Assembly: GCF_027596085.1 (NCBI RefSeq)
Contig: NC_072472.1
Location: 12,332,219-12,396,218, forward strand
Length of the DNA stretch: 64,000 nt
Source of the DNA: Anoplopoma fimbria
Lineage: Eukaryota > Chordata > Actinopteri > Perciformes > Anoplopomatidae
Reading direction: 5' to 3'
The notes beneath the pieces were generated by a model. The model was given only the letters and a program-made list of their open reading frames with translations. It was not told the DNA's origin and searched no databases. The position numbers and the translations under genes were made by a program. Positions 39,289 to 53,078 of the stretch are shown here, one piece after another (positions within the stretch are counted from its first letter, which is position 1; each line of letters opens with the position of its first letter).

Positions 39289-42200
39289 GGATTCACTAAG
39301 AAAGACAAACGAGGGCAGGGGCCAAGACAGACATCCAACTTTTCTTGAGAAGTGCCATCGTCCATTTATCAAAAAAACAGCATCCCACTCAAACCATGTG
39401 TTTGTCCATAAGGGCAAGAGTATTGTTGCCACCAGCAGTGGACACACTATGTGCTTATGTTGACACAACAGGGTCCGGTACATAATGTGGATATTAATCT
39501 TCCTTCAGTCAACTTTCTTCCCACACTAACTAATTCAGCATTAAGTATAGCTAAAAGGGCCAGATCAGCAGGCTGTCTCTCCACCCCAGCTCCAACTCCT
39601 GGTTCCATATGCGCAGACCATTAGAGCCCCACTCTCACCTCCTACAGAGCACAGGGCCAGATAACATCTGTCTACAGCTACCTCCCTGCAAACACTCAAC
39701 CAATTAAAGAGCCATTAGCAGTCAGGCTAGGCGGGTGGTGTTTGCGTCACTATTCACGTTTGTGTTTTTGCTTATTCTTTAGGTGAATGCCATCTTTCTA
39801 AGGCACATGAACTGGAATGTGTTTTTTTTTTTACACATTTATGCACATACGCACAGCATACAGACAACAAAAAGAAATACACATTTATTTCCATGTAACC
39901 TTTGTTTTCCCTTTCCACCCACTTGACCCCACCCCCCACCATGTATCATTCATTAGTCGCCCCAGTCTTCATCATACAATTTTAATTCATAATAGGGACA
40001 GAAGTAGGTCATTTGACAAACATGTCACATCTGCTCCAATCAAGGCTGCACCTCCTTTTAGCATCAATGTTTCATCCCTGCTTAACACAAGAACATTGGG
40101 TTGAGGTAACGATCAGTCGGAGTCGCACCTGAAATGTGTTTTGTTGGCGTGTTGGCGTGCCGTCGGCATCTCACAGGTTCAGCCCTGCTGAGGATGCTGT
40201 TGTTACAGACACAACTGTCTTGTCCTCAGGGCTTGTATTAGTGAAACATATACAGTATGTTGTGAAAGCAGATGCAAGTGCAATTATCATAGAATGTGCA
40301 CAGTTCTGTACCAGAAAGAAAATATATTCAACACATCATAGCAATTTACTGCAGTATGATCATGACAAACAAAGTGGTTTTGTCAAAGACAATGTAAGAG
40401 ATTAGACTCGATATATGCGTTACGTACAGCATGTGTTCAAGCGTACCTGAGATGCAAATATTGTCCATTGCTAGACTTACTTCAAGAGCAAAGTTCAAAT
40501 TCAACACTTATTTCCCTGAGTTTGTGGAAAACATTGTTGTTGTTTTTTCATGTTGGAAATCCCGATTCAATATCTTTGGCATTTGCAATAATTTGCATTC
40601 ATCACTCAGCCTTGATCTGAGCACTTTTCTACTTTTGCATGTCATTACAAAAACATGAAAGCTGTGAATGTGAAAAAATACAAAAAAACCCATCAACAAG
40701 ACATTGTATACCAATGCAGAACTGGCATTTACGAAATGTCTAGGGAGGGCATAAGGAGTCGGAAAGTGAAACAAAGAGGCCAGATGAGAAGCAGACTCTC
40801 TCAGAGTGACCCAGGTGTCAGCTGGCTCCCTGTGGTGTCCTCTGTCCCTCATCACTGACCCCCGGGGGGGCAAAGAGTCTGCTGTCCCCAGAGTGCCCTG
40901 CACTCCAGTCTGTCTGTCCACCAACTGGCAGAGCAACTGCTCAACACAATAACGGTGTCCACATACACGCACACTCCTTCCAACATCATACTGCACAATA
41001 TTTCACAGTTAAGCAGTGGATTAGTGGTGGTCATTGTGTGTGATTTATGCATCAGTATAAATATTTGTACATGGCCTGTGATGTGTTAGAGATATGCACA
41101 TGGCAAATGCCTCTTTAAAATATTTAATATAATGATAATGCAGCATTTTTACATAACCAATACAGCATGAAGAAAAAAACACCCTCTGGGTATGTCTTTA
41201 TGGAGGTCTAGATATCGACCTCAACACGTAACCATTAAATTGTTAAAATTCAGTCGACATGTAGTTGAGTGAATTGTGTGTAGTATGCTATGTAATATAT
41301 TTGTATTCAAGGGTATTTAGTAGTGCTTTTCTGTGTGTTTCTCTCCCTGAAGTTCCCTGTGGAGAGATAACGCCTGTAGCCACTGAGCTTTGAACGCATC
41401 CAGCGCTGGAGACAACACGCTGGCTTTCAAATCCCCATGTCCAACAAGAGACTCGCTCTGCTTCCACACAGCTCACAGCCATTAATTTGTAGCCTAACAC
41501 ACTACAGTAACTTCAGCATGGCAATATGCACAGAGTTTTAAATTGTCAAAGGAATTATCAATGCCTGTGTTTGCTCCACAACAAGGAACTTGTGAAATCG
41601 GCAATGAAACCGTCGACAACAGTGTACTGGCTGGGGAAGCGAGCAGCCAGCAGAGCAGCTACTGATTCGATTGAATTCACAAAGAACAGATTGCACTATA
41701 AATTGCACATCATTTGCAACATCTATCTGCCCCGTGTAAAGGTCTGATACACAAAGAAATATTGCGCTTATGGTATTACAGCGCAAACATGCCCATAATG
41801 TTTTGCAGCTGCGTGCAATTTGCAATGTTCTTGCAGGCAGAGAGGAAAAAAAGTTATTTGTTTATTTGTTTTTATAATAACCTTAGTTTTTCATGACTTC
41901 TTACACGTTTTATTTTGTTTATGTATTGTTTAATTTACATGTAGGGGAGCATTACTCAATGCATCCTGTCACTGCATCCCAAAATAAACGAGTTTGAGCA
42001 GAACATGACTGGGGGGGTCTGAAGACGCTTATAATTTCACTGTATCTGCGTGTTACTATTAGCACTTGTCAATTGGACAGTTTTTGCATAGAAAGGGGCC
42101 AATTTTTCGCCAAATGAAAAATACGAGCAAATAGCACAGAGTGACAAAGAAGCTATTTGCTTAGTAAGGGTGCATTTCACACTGTGTGGGTGCTTTGAGA

Positions 42201-42723
42201 ATCACATGGTTTCTTTTTGTCTTCTTTGTGCAGGTTTAGTGGCCTCAAAAACGCCTCTCAATCCTTTTGTGAATTTCCTCCTAAGTGTGCAGGGGGGGGG
42301 ATGGGACTAGTTCGGTGTCAGAGCTCAGAGCTAATAGGCTCACAGATGGACACTCGGTCAATTTATGACCATATCCCCTAATTGAAGTAGACACCGCAAA
42401 GAGGACATTGTTGTTAAGGTAAGAAAGTGCTGACTGCATTAGATGTTCACATCAAATTAAAAATAATGTCTAAATATAGGGATATTCTGTCAAATTGTAT
42501 TTCTGATATGCATCCTCATTTTGTGCTGCTAGTTTGTGAACTGACCGTTATCTCCTAAACAAAAGAAAGCAGCTCTTTAGCCGCAGACTCTGAACATCTC
42601 TTCTGCAAACAACGGTGGAGAGGAGTGGAGAGGAATGCTTAGACAACCTCTGTCTCTTCCACTTATTGTAACAAGTAGAATATTTATTCATGCCTCAGTG
42701 CCCAACAGGAAAACATTGGAAGT

Positions 42724-42770
42724 CCCTCCCTCTCTCTCCCTCTCTCCCTCTCTCCCTCACTCACTCTCCC
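42724..42770. repeat. CTCC/CTCTCC low-complexity repeat
   Basis: Pyrimidine-only run of CCCTCTCT-like units. Confidence 0.85.
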
Positions 42771-45700
42771 TATCTCACATGCTTGCAAGCATGTGGAAAG
42801 TTATGTAAAAGAAAAAAAAGAGGGCCGTCCGTTAAAGCAAAACAAAGTAAACAAGATGTGGCCGCTGCGTGCCACAGCATTTCAAATGTTCCTCTTAGAG
42901 GGTGAATGCATGCCCGGGTTAATTGAGGAGTAAGCGTTTTTGAAAGTAGCACTATTGTGTTTTCTGTCTCTAAAAATATTCCCTATTGACAGCGTTAAAT
43001 GCCCCCCCCAAAAAAAAGATTATGGGTTTACTTGATGACAGAAACCAGGATTATGAATGCTAATGAGCACAATCAGCACTTGGAAGCGTCTGAATGTGGC
43101 CGCTCCTGTGGGTGTGTGTGTTTGCTATTCCTTTCTGCTTCTGCACCAACAGTTTGCAGTGCATTGTAAAATGGTTGATAAATTACTTTAACAATTATTA
43201 CATTTTTGATTAATTTTCTGCCAATCAACAATTACTTTATAACAAATTATAACTAATGGTTCATCATTAGCATGTATGCTTGTATTATTCACATCATTTG
43301 GGCCCTGCAGTATTTGAAAATGGTCTTTGTTTATGTTAACTGCACTCATTTGCCGTTGTGTTTGTGGATTCGAGGTGTACAGCAGTCCATCACACAACAT
43401 TATGGTCCTGTCGGCTGCATTCTCACTGCGTTGTCAAACACCATCATAGATGTCAGATTCATTTCAGATGGACAAAGTGTTGATGCAGTTGCGTCCGTGC
43501 CGGAATTGGCGGTCATGCTTGTCTGCTTTAAATGACGGGCCATCAATGGGGAAGCACATTTTGTATTCACATTAGCAACTGAGAATATACAGGAGTTGAT
43601 TATCTGGATTGAAGGTAAAGTTGAAGAAGTGTTTTTTTATGAGCCAGCCAACCTCCAGCACACGTTGAGCATCAACCCATGTAGAGGATGTTAGAGAACA
43701 ACCTGTTAGAAATCCTAGCAACATACTAACAACACATTTCTTCGTCGAAACAAGATCAATCTAATCCCTAAACTGCTCTCGCCTTTGTTCCCCTTTTAGT
43801 AGTGACAAGCCCAAACGGCGGAGGGAGGTGGATCGAGGAAGGGGAGCTGCCTGCCTGTGTCCTATTTGTAGCAGTTGCCAGACTCTATAAAATCCCCCTC
43901 TAGTTGTGTAGAATATGTCGCCCACCCACTGACAGCCTCTTCAGCTTGACACACTCTGCCTTGCCAGTGGGAGATAGTGGGAAGAGATATGCAACCCAGC
44001 TGGATTAATCCTGTTACACAGTTATGCACAGACCACAATCTCACTTACAGAACATACACTGTATATACATGCATAAATCAGCAAAACCTCAGACGGAGAG
44101 CAGGTTTTCATGTTTTGTTGTTTCTTAAATTGTAGAACTGGTATGAATAGATTTTCTACTGATACTGATTGAAGATTAGTTGCCATGTTGTAGCTCAAAC
44201 ACAAAAAGATGATGTCACGTTTGGGCCCACCTTACCAAATCCACATTTATCACTGAAAATGGCTGAAATGTCTTTGAAATGATGCCTGCTTGATTATTAA
44301 TGAAGCCAATTACATTTCAGGAACCATCTTTTCTAGACCTGTATACAACCTCTTACAATTGGCTGCAAGTTAGACATTAATATTCTTCAAGCACATGTTG
44401 TTTTATTGAAAAAGAATTAAGTCTATTTAGAAAACCAAGTGAGTTGGAAAGAAAAATTAATGGGGAGAAAGTGACCATACACATACAATGAATTTCAATT
44501 ACCTCGCTTTGCTCTCTGTGCATCAGAAACTAGCTCCAATCACACAATGATGAACACTGCATGTGGAAACCAAGAAAAAAGAGAACTTGAATGCAAGATG
44601 ATATTTACAAAGGAACCTTTAAACCAAGAAAAGTGGAAAAATGCTCTCACTATAAACCAACAACTCTCATTATCACAGTAGATTCTAAACTCATAATGTA
44701 TATTTAAGTGTAGTTAGAAGCATAATAAGCTGATTTTAAATGTGGCTGAAAGCACTCGTTGCTCGCTCTATTTACAGACAGATGTATGCTAGTTTTCTGA
44801 AACGTTTATCTCACTCAGTGCCTCATTTATGTGTCAGTAATCAAGGCCAGCACATCACCACCACTATTATGAAATACTTTATACTTCCCACTTCTCTTTG
44901 ACAGTATAAAATGCACAGCATGTACCGAGCTACAGCCTTTACCCCTATGCACGTCATGTTCTTGTTCCGTGATTCACTGTTGCTAAGTGTGACCCGACGC
45001 AGAGAAACTTCTCCTTGTTGTTTACAGCAGACACAACGCACTGCTGCTGCACATTTACCGACAGCACCGAGAGCTTAGCATGTGATTAGGGCTCACAGAG
45101 CCAGCAGTAGAAAGACAGTAAAACTTCTAGCTAGGAAAAGGGAAGTGCACTTCAAACGTGTTTCTTTTAGTCACATAGCAACAGCAGCCGCCGCAGCCGG
45201 TGCTGTCTGAAAGCATTTGCTAAAAAAGAGGGTTACTGTGGTGGGAAAAAATAAAAAGGACCAAACCTCTCCACCTATGACTAGGACAGTTGCTATGTTT
45301 TGCTTTCACTTGACATTTACGTACCATTCTGCAAGCGCCTCGGCCTCAACCCTTTAAGATCCCTTATGTTCAAAGGATTCAGTGGCTGACTCTTTTCAAG
45401 TCTAACTTGTGTCCTATAACTCAATTATTACATCAGTTAAGTCAGATGAACACATGCAGCGCTACAAGTGAAACGACTAATATGCAGAGCTTCCTTGATA
45501 TCTTATCTTAGGCCTTTAAACAGCAGTGGAGGTGCACAGTGTCAGCGCCTTGTCACTCTGTCAGCTACCCTAGTGTCCCACTCCATGTTAACATGCAAGT
45601 CCCTATCCAGTGGGCATTAACATGCAGGGCCAGCAGCCGCTAGGTGGGCCTCAGCAGAGCCCAAGGCAGGTGGCAGATAGTCAATGTGCATGCTCCTAAA

Positions 45701-45919
45701 TCATTCATGTGGCTGGGCGGAGGGGGGTATGTGTGTCTGTGTGTGTTTGTGTGTGTACTTGTGCCGAGAAAGTAGAGGCCTCTATTGATGTTACCATATA
45801 AGAATTGAAGTAAAAGGGAGTGCTGGATGAAATAGTCATTTCAATGCCTTTGTGGGATTCCAGGAGTGGATGTAATTCATGTGTATATTCCTATTACCAT
45901 ATGGGTCCCTTGGATGGAG

Positions 45920-46050
45920 CAAGAGAAAAATAATGTGGGAAAGGAAAAGGAGGGACAGGAAGCCGGGTGTGGCGGGAAGGGATTGGGGGTAAGTGGGATT
46001 GGAAAGATGAGAAGAAGGAGGGAAGGTGAGACTGACATTCTTGAGAAGGG
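45920..46050. repeat. Polypurine tract
   Basis: A/G-rich stretch with GGAGGGA and GGGATTGGGGG blocks. Frames on the other strand are compositional artefacts. Confidence 0.5.
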
Positions 46051-48420
46051 GCAGGCCATGTGGGCGAGGTTTTGTTAATGAATTAGTATGCATGGCTGGT
46101 ACCACACAATGACCTCGAGCAAGAAGCCGAAACGCCATAGACACAAGACCGAAACTAACACTAACACCACAAATTATTACCTTTTCATTATGGAAATTAG
46201 CCCTTCCTTCTCATTCCTCCCACTCTGTCTCTGTCTCGCTTCTCTCACCAGCTCCTTTTTTCTATTCCTCACATCTCCCCGCTCGCTCTGCTATATTGGA
46301 GGAAGAATGGTGTTGACTCTGAAAAGCAATTACCTGTCATTTACCTGTCTCTCTCTCTCCCTCTGATAATGAATTTCAAGTGAAAGGTGAAATAATTATC
46401 TTTTCTCACACAAAATCAAAGCTGTGGGAAGGGACAGCCCCTGTCACAATATGTGGCATGCCATATGGGATTAAAGGATTCTCAGTTCACACATACACCC
46501 ACGTACAGTACAGACACACACATACAGTACAAAGTTGTTCTTTGAACTGCATTTGTATACAGAGTACCTCAGCCTTAGCTGAGACAGCGACAGCACGTTA
46601 ACTTTGCGCTTCCTGGTGGCCTGTGTGATCTCAAAGTTTAGTTTTAGATCTGGTAGCGAACCTCTACAGGAAGTGCATTTGCTGTATCTTTGATTAACTG
46701 ATCGCCCAGGCTTTTAAACAATATGCCAGCAGGATGACCATTTTACTGGTTGTCAAGACACTGGATCAGTTTATACTTTGACAAACACCAGCATGTTAGA
46801 GGGCTATAAAATAAATTGTGTGCAGGAGACGGATATATTGTAACTAAGAAAATATGTAATGCCTCCAAAGCTTTACAACCAATGCTTGACACAATTGATG
46901 ATCTAAATATAGTATCCTAGAACACAACACATCAAGGGGAATGCTCCCTTAAACCACTAATCCACTAATGAATAATTTAAATATGGATTAATTTGAGACA
47001 AAGAAAAACCTGAACAGGAAACAAAGGAGAGGAGAAACAGGAGACACCATATAGTTTTAACAACAAGCATCCCATTTTGTTGATGCAAACAGAGGTTTTA
47101 AGGGAAATCGATGTGGATGCTTTCAGTTTCCATAGGGGAAATCAGAGCAGGCAAAGAAATAAAATAAAAAATAACAACGACAACACAAGGAAAATTTGTA
47201 AAAATGTCACTACTGTATAGGATTGATATCCAGCAGGCTTGCTGTGGGGGTGGATTTATAATGAATGATAGATGGAAAGAGTGTAACCTAACAAACCATC
47301 ACTTAAGAAATGTGATTTTCCGACATTATCTAATGCATCGTTACACATTACTTCATGTCTTTCATTGCCCGATTCTGCTTAAATTAATTGACTGACTTAA
47401 TTGCATAAAACGGCAGGGACCTCATACTGATTCACCAGTAAAAACTTCAATTTGCACCCCAAACAAGACATGGTCTCTCCAGAGTAGACATGCCAGTTTT
47501 GAAGCTAGTGGCCAACAAAAACAGACTGCTTTATGCTGTGATTGTTTCTTACAGGCATGAAATTTTGTGGCTTTTCATTAAAAGAGGTCAGACAGTCGAG
47601 AGAAAGTAAAAACAGACATAATTAAATGGAAGCAGAATACATAAGACGGTTTCTTGAGAAAAAACTACCTTACTTCTTCAACAACTCGATCGTGTGTTTC
47701 CAGCTAATCAAATTACTGGCCTGGCGTCAAGTTATGAACCAAAGCAATGAGAAATATGTAAACATTAGACCACACAATGTATCACAACTGCTCAGTAAAC
47801 TTTGCGTCATTGCTCCGATTATGGTTCAAAACACAATTATGGTTTGCGTGAGTCAAAGAAAACTACTCTGATCCCTTCTACTTCTTCTCCTCTTTACCCC
47901 TTTTATCGTCAGTCAGTTTGTTTTTTGTGACTGAGTGTGTTCTTGCTGTGTGGGCATGTGTGTGTCTGTGTGTTTTTGTGTAGTTTGGGATGTTGCAGAA
48001 GCTTCCACAGCAGGCAGTTGTTCAACAAATAGGGAGATAGGGAGGGGAATGGAAAAAGAGGAGGAGGGCACAGATGAAGAGGAGCAGAAGAAGCAGCAGG
48101 GAGACTAAATTAGAAATGGGAGGTGAGTACAGGGAAAAGATGGTCTTGCTTGTTGCAGGTTCCTCCCTGTTGCACCTTCAGGGGTACAGCTTTGAGCAGC
48201 GGGCAACAAAAGGGCTTTAAAATGTAAAACTGTTGCAAGCAGACAGTCAAATTGAAGGTGATATAAAAGGAATGAATGAGAAAATAAGGACAAAGCCAGG
48301 CAGCAAAGTATGAACAGATGAAACATCATGTGAATCTCTTTTACAGAGTCTAATCCTATCCATCCTTTTCTACAGAGATGATCTTTAAAAATATTCTCAC
48401 GTCCATATATATCCATATAT

Positions 48421-48538
<118 letters not shown>

Positions 48539-48923
48539 GTGTGCATATGTGAATATGAATGTGTGTATGGTCATCTTATGGCCCAGAGCATGATGCTTTT
48601 GTCGATATCCAATCACTCTAAAAAAAATGCAGTATGTGAACTGAAAGCAAACCCAAGGGAGGGTCAGACATTTATCAGTGCCTAACAGGCTTGACCACCG
48701 TTGGCCTGGACACACACACATATACATACACACACACAAAATAAAGTTAATACTATGGATTTTTTTCAAAAAATTAAGAAATTAACTAATTTATTGATAA
48801 TATTGGTTGACTGTAATGAAACAAAAATCAGGGAGGAACAATTGCTTGGTTCCTGGTATTGCTGCTTGAAACGTAGTCAGGGGGGGGCGTGCCGGTGCGA
48901 AATTGACAGATTGCCAATTGGGT

Positions 48924-49035
48924 ATGGCTGTGGCTCAGTGGGTAAAGCGGATTGTCCTTTAACCACAAGGTTGGCAGCTCGATCCCTGCCTCCTACTACA
49001 GGCCACAGTTCGAAGTGTCATTGAGCGAGAAGACT
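48924..49035 (+). mobile_element. tRNA-derived SINE-like repeat, head and part of body
   Basis: The segment has an A-box-like TGGCTCAGTGGG at 48931 and a B-box-like GCAGCTCGATCCC ending at 48986, spaced as in a tRNA gene, so it derives from a Pol III tRNA promoter. The body that follows (GTTCGAAGTGTCATTGAGCGAGA) matches a family very common in spiny-rayed fishes, in which this part reads as AAGTGTCCTTGAGCAAGA followed by a dialled-out tail. Similarity fades after about 49035. It is not a functional tRNA: the acceptor and anticodon stems do not fold well and no 3' end matches. A reverse-oriented relative lies at 55114-55195. Confidence 0.7.
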
Positions 49036-52000
49036 ACTGTTGTAACATTAGTGAAACATTATCCAGCAGCAAAAGTGAACGACCCACTGCAGACGACATG
49101 TTGGACTCAGTCTGCAGTCCCTCACTGCCTCTCGGAGTGCCGTTCGCTTGTTTATTAGTATCCTTGCATGTCCAAATTGCACCAATTTCATCACGGCACT
49201 CCCTTAGGGTCCCCATCAATACTCCCGCAAGAGAGAATTAGAACGGATGAGCGTTTCTCTAGATATACAAAGGATATGCCCACATTCATACATACACACG
49301 GACAGAAAGAGATTCCTTGCTTTAAAGTTAGATGAAAAATGATGAAAACTCTCATTGCTCCCATCCATCCATCCCTCTCTCCCTCCCTCCCTCCTCCCTT
49401 CATTCTTCTGCCATTAGTTTGTGTACAGTATGCTTTAAAAGGCACTATAAAATTAGATTTACTAGGTGTCTTTTAATAGTCCAAGCACCTGGAACTATGC
49501 AGCGACAAATATCATTTACACCCAAAATTAAAAAGTAGTTTTATGTTTACTTCTACTCACAATCAGTGAACTCACAAAGGCCCAGATGAAGAGGAACTAA
49601 TGAGCAAAAGCAGAAAATGGGATTTGTTTATCTGACATTATATTTTTGCTTTTTAGTCCATTTTGCCCCAAACAGTAGCAGCGACAAAATCCGGCTGCAA
49701 TAGTGCAACATAGCCAGAGAATAATGGATAGAGCAACAGAGACAGAGAGTGCAATCCACAGATAAAGGGGGAGGTGCATGCTGGAATCTCAACACCTGAT
49801 CCACAAGCAAGCTGGTGAGAGGTAGGCTCTACAATCTCTGGAGAACAGCTCGGTTTGTGGAAAGCTGATTGAAGACAAATTCGTATTGTACACACCCCCG
49901 AGCACACGCACAAACACGCACACATAAGAGACACACTGTATGATGTTATTTCTCTTTTAACAACAATGAGCCTTGATGCTGAAGACATGAAGTGTTGTGC
50001 ATTTTTTGCACACCATGTCAATCATGACATAGTTAGCATGGCTCAACCTCATAAACACAGACATTTATTTTGCAGGAGTTACTGTTTATCTGATAACGGG
50101 TGAAAACAGACAGGGCTGCCTGTTATTCCTGTTCAAGGGTGTCACGACATACGGGTATTGACGATAACCGTGATATTTTGCTATTATTGCTATTATGTTA
50201 ATAATCTATATACAATAATTTTGCTAAAATAATCCAGCTCCTTTTTAACTATGCGCTCGTAAAATGATAGTAACAGCCTCTAACTCCGCTTCCCTACATT
50301 TTATTTTTTGTGTAATTCAAATTAAAGATTTTTTTTTTTTTTTTTTTGTTAAAGTATTTAAATTTTTCTTACAAAAATAAATTATTTCTCTCTTAACATC
50401 CTCTCTCTCATGCCCTATTTCTCCACAAGAAAAAAAGTTGATATTATGCAAATGCTCACTAACGCTAATGTATGAACGCTGCCACAGGCCTCATTTGCAT
50501 ATGGCAGCACACTCAGCCAGTGAAACAGTATGACATGCTGACCCTGGTCAGGTTGCCAGGGGAACAACACCCCCCACGCCCCACACCCACTCACACAAAG
50601 ACACACAAACTGAGAACCACAACAGCACACACTATGACTACAACAGTGACTACAACGCTGCTGGTCGGTTCTGATGAGCTGAATTAATTCCCAGTTAAGG
50701 GTTCATAAATATATCCAGAGAACCACGCGAAGTGTGCCCTCTGACTACACAGACATCCCATGGCAAACATGGTCCTGTGATCCAGCAGGCACGAAATGAC
50801 AGTGGTAATGGGCTGCTTTTGTGTCGATCACAGCCACTTAGCTCTGCTTTTGAAGTGGAAATAGTTGGATTACTGACAACAATGGGCTCAGTCCTCTTTT
50901 GGTTAATTTTACAATAGAATAATGAAGCTTCTCTTCCTCTTGCCGCCATCCAAATAGAGACATATTTCCATGTTTCGAATCACCGCTATTCTTTTCCTAG
51001 TGACACTTAAGACACACACGCATAAACACACATTTGCAGCTCAGTGTGCGACTAACAAAGATACATGAAAGCATGGACGGGTAGGCAGCATCGTTTATAT
51101 GTACGGGGCATGCTTTCAAGCAAACACTCACACACTATCCGTTTTCCTGGAGAGAACAATGGCTGACAGGGATGGATGTTCTGGATTCTAGCTGCTTAAG
51201 GATTATGTGAATGGGTCTTCTCAGCACACGATAAGCCAATAAGACTTCTTCCTGGACAGCACATTTGGGCTGCCGAGATGCAACTTTCAGGAATCCTCTT
51301 CCTGTCAGAACATCTATGAATATTTAAAAAATGAGGCTTGAAAAGAAAATTGCTGAGAAAACATAGTTCCGGAGTGAAAGTGTGGAAAAATCGGATGGGA
51401 GAAGGGAGAAAACAAGTCAGTCGGGCTGGTTGTATGGGCATAACTGCTGGGATTCAAAAGCCACAAAGGCAGGTGCCACAGCTTCTATCTGTTTATCTGT
51501 TTGTGTAAGCCACCACAAACACTTTTCATGACAGCCTGACGTTTCTCTACCTTATGATATTTTCTCCCCTTCTTTATCTGAACCCATGTCAGGCATTCAT
51601 ACAATCCTTTCACTCTCACATCCTTTCTGTTTCTCCTCCATTACCTGGCACAATCTTCTCCTCCATTATGCTTCGCTCACGGCAAAGATTCCATTTAATG
51701 ATCGTGTCTACATTGAGACTGATTTGATCTGACTTGACACCAGCAGGCTTGATCTGATGATATTACATTTTTTCATATCGCCTTTATAAAAGAATCGCAT
51801 AAGCATACAATCTATTTGGTGACATTTTGGCATTAAAAAAACCCAAAAACGTTAACATTACAATTTAGCTAGGAATCGATTCTGTTCAGAGCCTATCCAA
51901 ATCGGCTGATATTGATTTCAAATGACTCAACTGGTCGAACTTAAATAAATAAAAGTGGTTATTTAAAAAACAAATCTATTTTGAGTCCTACTGCTCTGTT

Positions 52001-53000
52001 AAGCCACCTGACAGGGTCACTGCCTTTCTAAACATGGCATGTTGTTACATACAGAATTATGATTATTCATTTACTGATGTATTACAACATTTCATCTGTT
52101 ATCCCTTGGCATGGAATAAAATGTCATATAGTAATATAAGAAAAAAGTAATAAATCATTTTAATTATTTGATTATTTAATGCATCTCTATCCCTAGGAAA
52201 TCAGCTTGTCACATTAGAAAGTTTAGAGTAGCTGTATTGAACAATGTATTAATTTATAAAAAATTGGAATAGTGAGTTCTAAAATGTTTACAAAAAGTTT
52301 CGTCACTGGATGACCAATTCTTTATGCATGAAATGAATAATTCATCAAGGATTAACAGCCTGATCAGAAGACTCGTACTCCAGAGCAACTTAAAAAAGAG
52401 CAAAGCAGCAGGATGAGTTTTAATTATTGCATCACTACAAGCAACCAGAAATAAAAGGCCCAAATTAGATACACAGTGACATAGTGTTCCTGAGAAAGAA
52501 GTGGAAAAGAAATCTGCCACAATGACAGAAGAAAGGCCGGGTTTAGGTGCAGTCCACATGTTTGCATTTTACATTGTTGTTTTGATTTTTACAATTGAAT
52601 TGCTAAATCAAAATAAATTATTCATATCAACTCATGCATCAACAAGTCGCCCAGCTGCAACGATAACCAATCTACCAAAACATTAAAACCTTCATCGCAT
52701 CATTTCGTTTAGTTTCAAGGTTGTCAGTTGTGTGTCTGCCTGGTATACTCGCTCAGGGTTTTTTCCAGTTCGGGAGAGATTAATTAATTAATAATTAATT
52801 AATAAGTATGAAGTTAACAGTAGCTTAGCAGTGCAGCATGTGTACAGTTTATTTGTCGATGAATAGATGCTACAACTCCTCAAGACCCAACACAAGTTTC
52901 CGTGTCCTGGTTGCCCCCTGCTGATTAAAGTGAACGGAGTTAGCCCACGAGGCTAGCCACAACTCCGGCTCAGGTGCACTTAAGGTGATCTGACCTTTAA
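49036..53000. other. Gene-free stretch upstream of the NQO1-like fragment
   Basis: Unique AT-rich DNA with the possible repeat at 50140. A TTAATTAATTAATAATTAAT block lies at 52779-52803. No exon recognised. Confidence 0.55.
50140..50350. repeat. Possible dispersed repeat ending in a poly(T) run
   Basis: GGGTGTCACGACATACGGGT and the following ATAACCGTGATATT resemble the start of a fish repeat class with alternating GTATT/CGATAA motifs. A T run of about 17 bases at 50331-50347 may be its tail. The match is from memory and partial. Confidence 0.25.
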
Positions 53001-53012
53001 GGTCAATGACCT
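52983..53012. promoter_or_regulatory. Cluster of nuclear-receptor half-sites with a perfect IR1, upstream of the NQO1-like fragment
   Basis: Four AGGTCA-type half-sites lie in 30 bp: AGGTGA at 52983, TGACCT at 52991, AGGTCA at 53000 and TGACCT at 53007. The pair at 53000-53012 is a perfect inverted repeat spaced by one base, the arrangement preferred by FXR/RXR. The pair at 52991-53005 is an everted repeat spaced by three. The cluster ends 66 bp before the NQO1-like ATG, which fits a promoter-proximal element. Binding by any receptor is inference. I found no antioxidant response element of the TGACnnnGC type in the upstream few hundred bases, although NQO1 genes usually have one. Confidence 0.5.
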
Positions 53013-53061
53013 GCTCTCTCATTCAACACACCAGCTGTCTGTGAAGCTCAACAGTTGCAGT

Positions 53062-53069
53062 TGACGTCT
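53062..53069 (+). promoter_or_regulatory. Near-consensus CRE, possibly overlapping a splice acceptor
   Basis: TGACGTCT differs by one base from the cAMP response element TGACGTCA and lies 10 bp before the NQO1-like ATG. The following bases, TGTATTCAG, could also be a weak splice acceptor at 53077. A chance match is quite possible. Confidence 0.2.
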
Positions 53070-53078
53070 GTATTCAGA

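Noticed and set aside
40508..40996. 162-codon frame on the minus strand
   Set aside because: No recognisable domain, patchy composition and no splice signals that fit. Kept only as an unknown frame.
48924..48996. A functional tRNA gene
   Set aside because: The A and B boxes are recognisable, but the stems do not pair as in a tRNA and the sequence runs on into a SINE body.
53055..53078. Upstream extension of the NQO1-like protein (MQLTSVFR)
   Set aside because: It would start at TTG. The family N-terminus matches the ATG at 53079.
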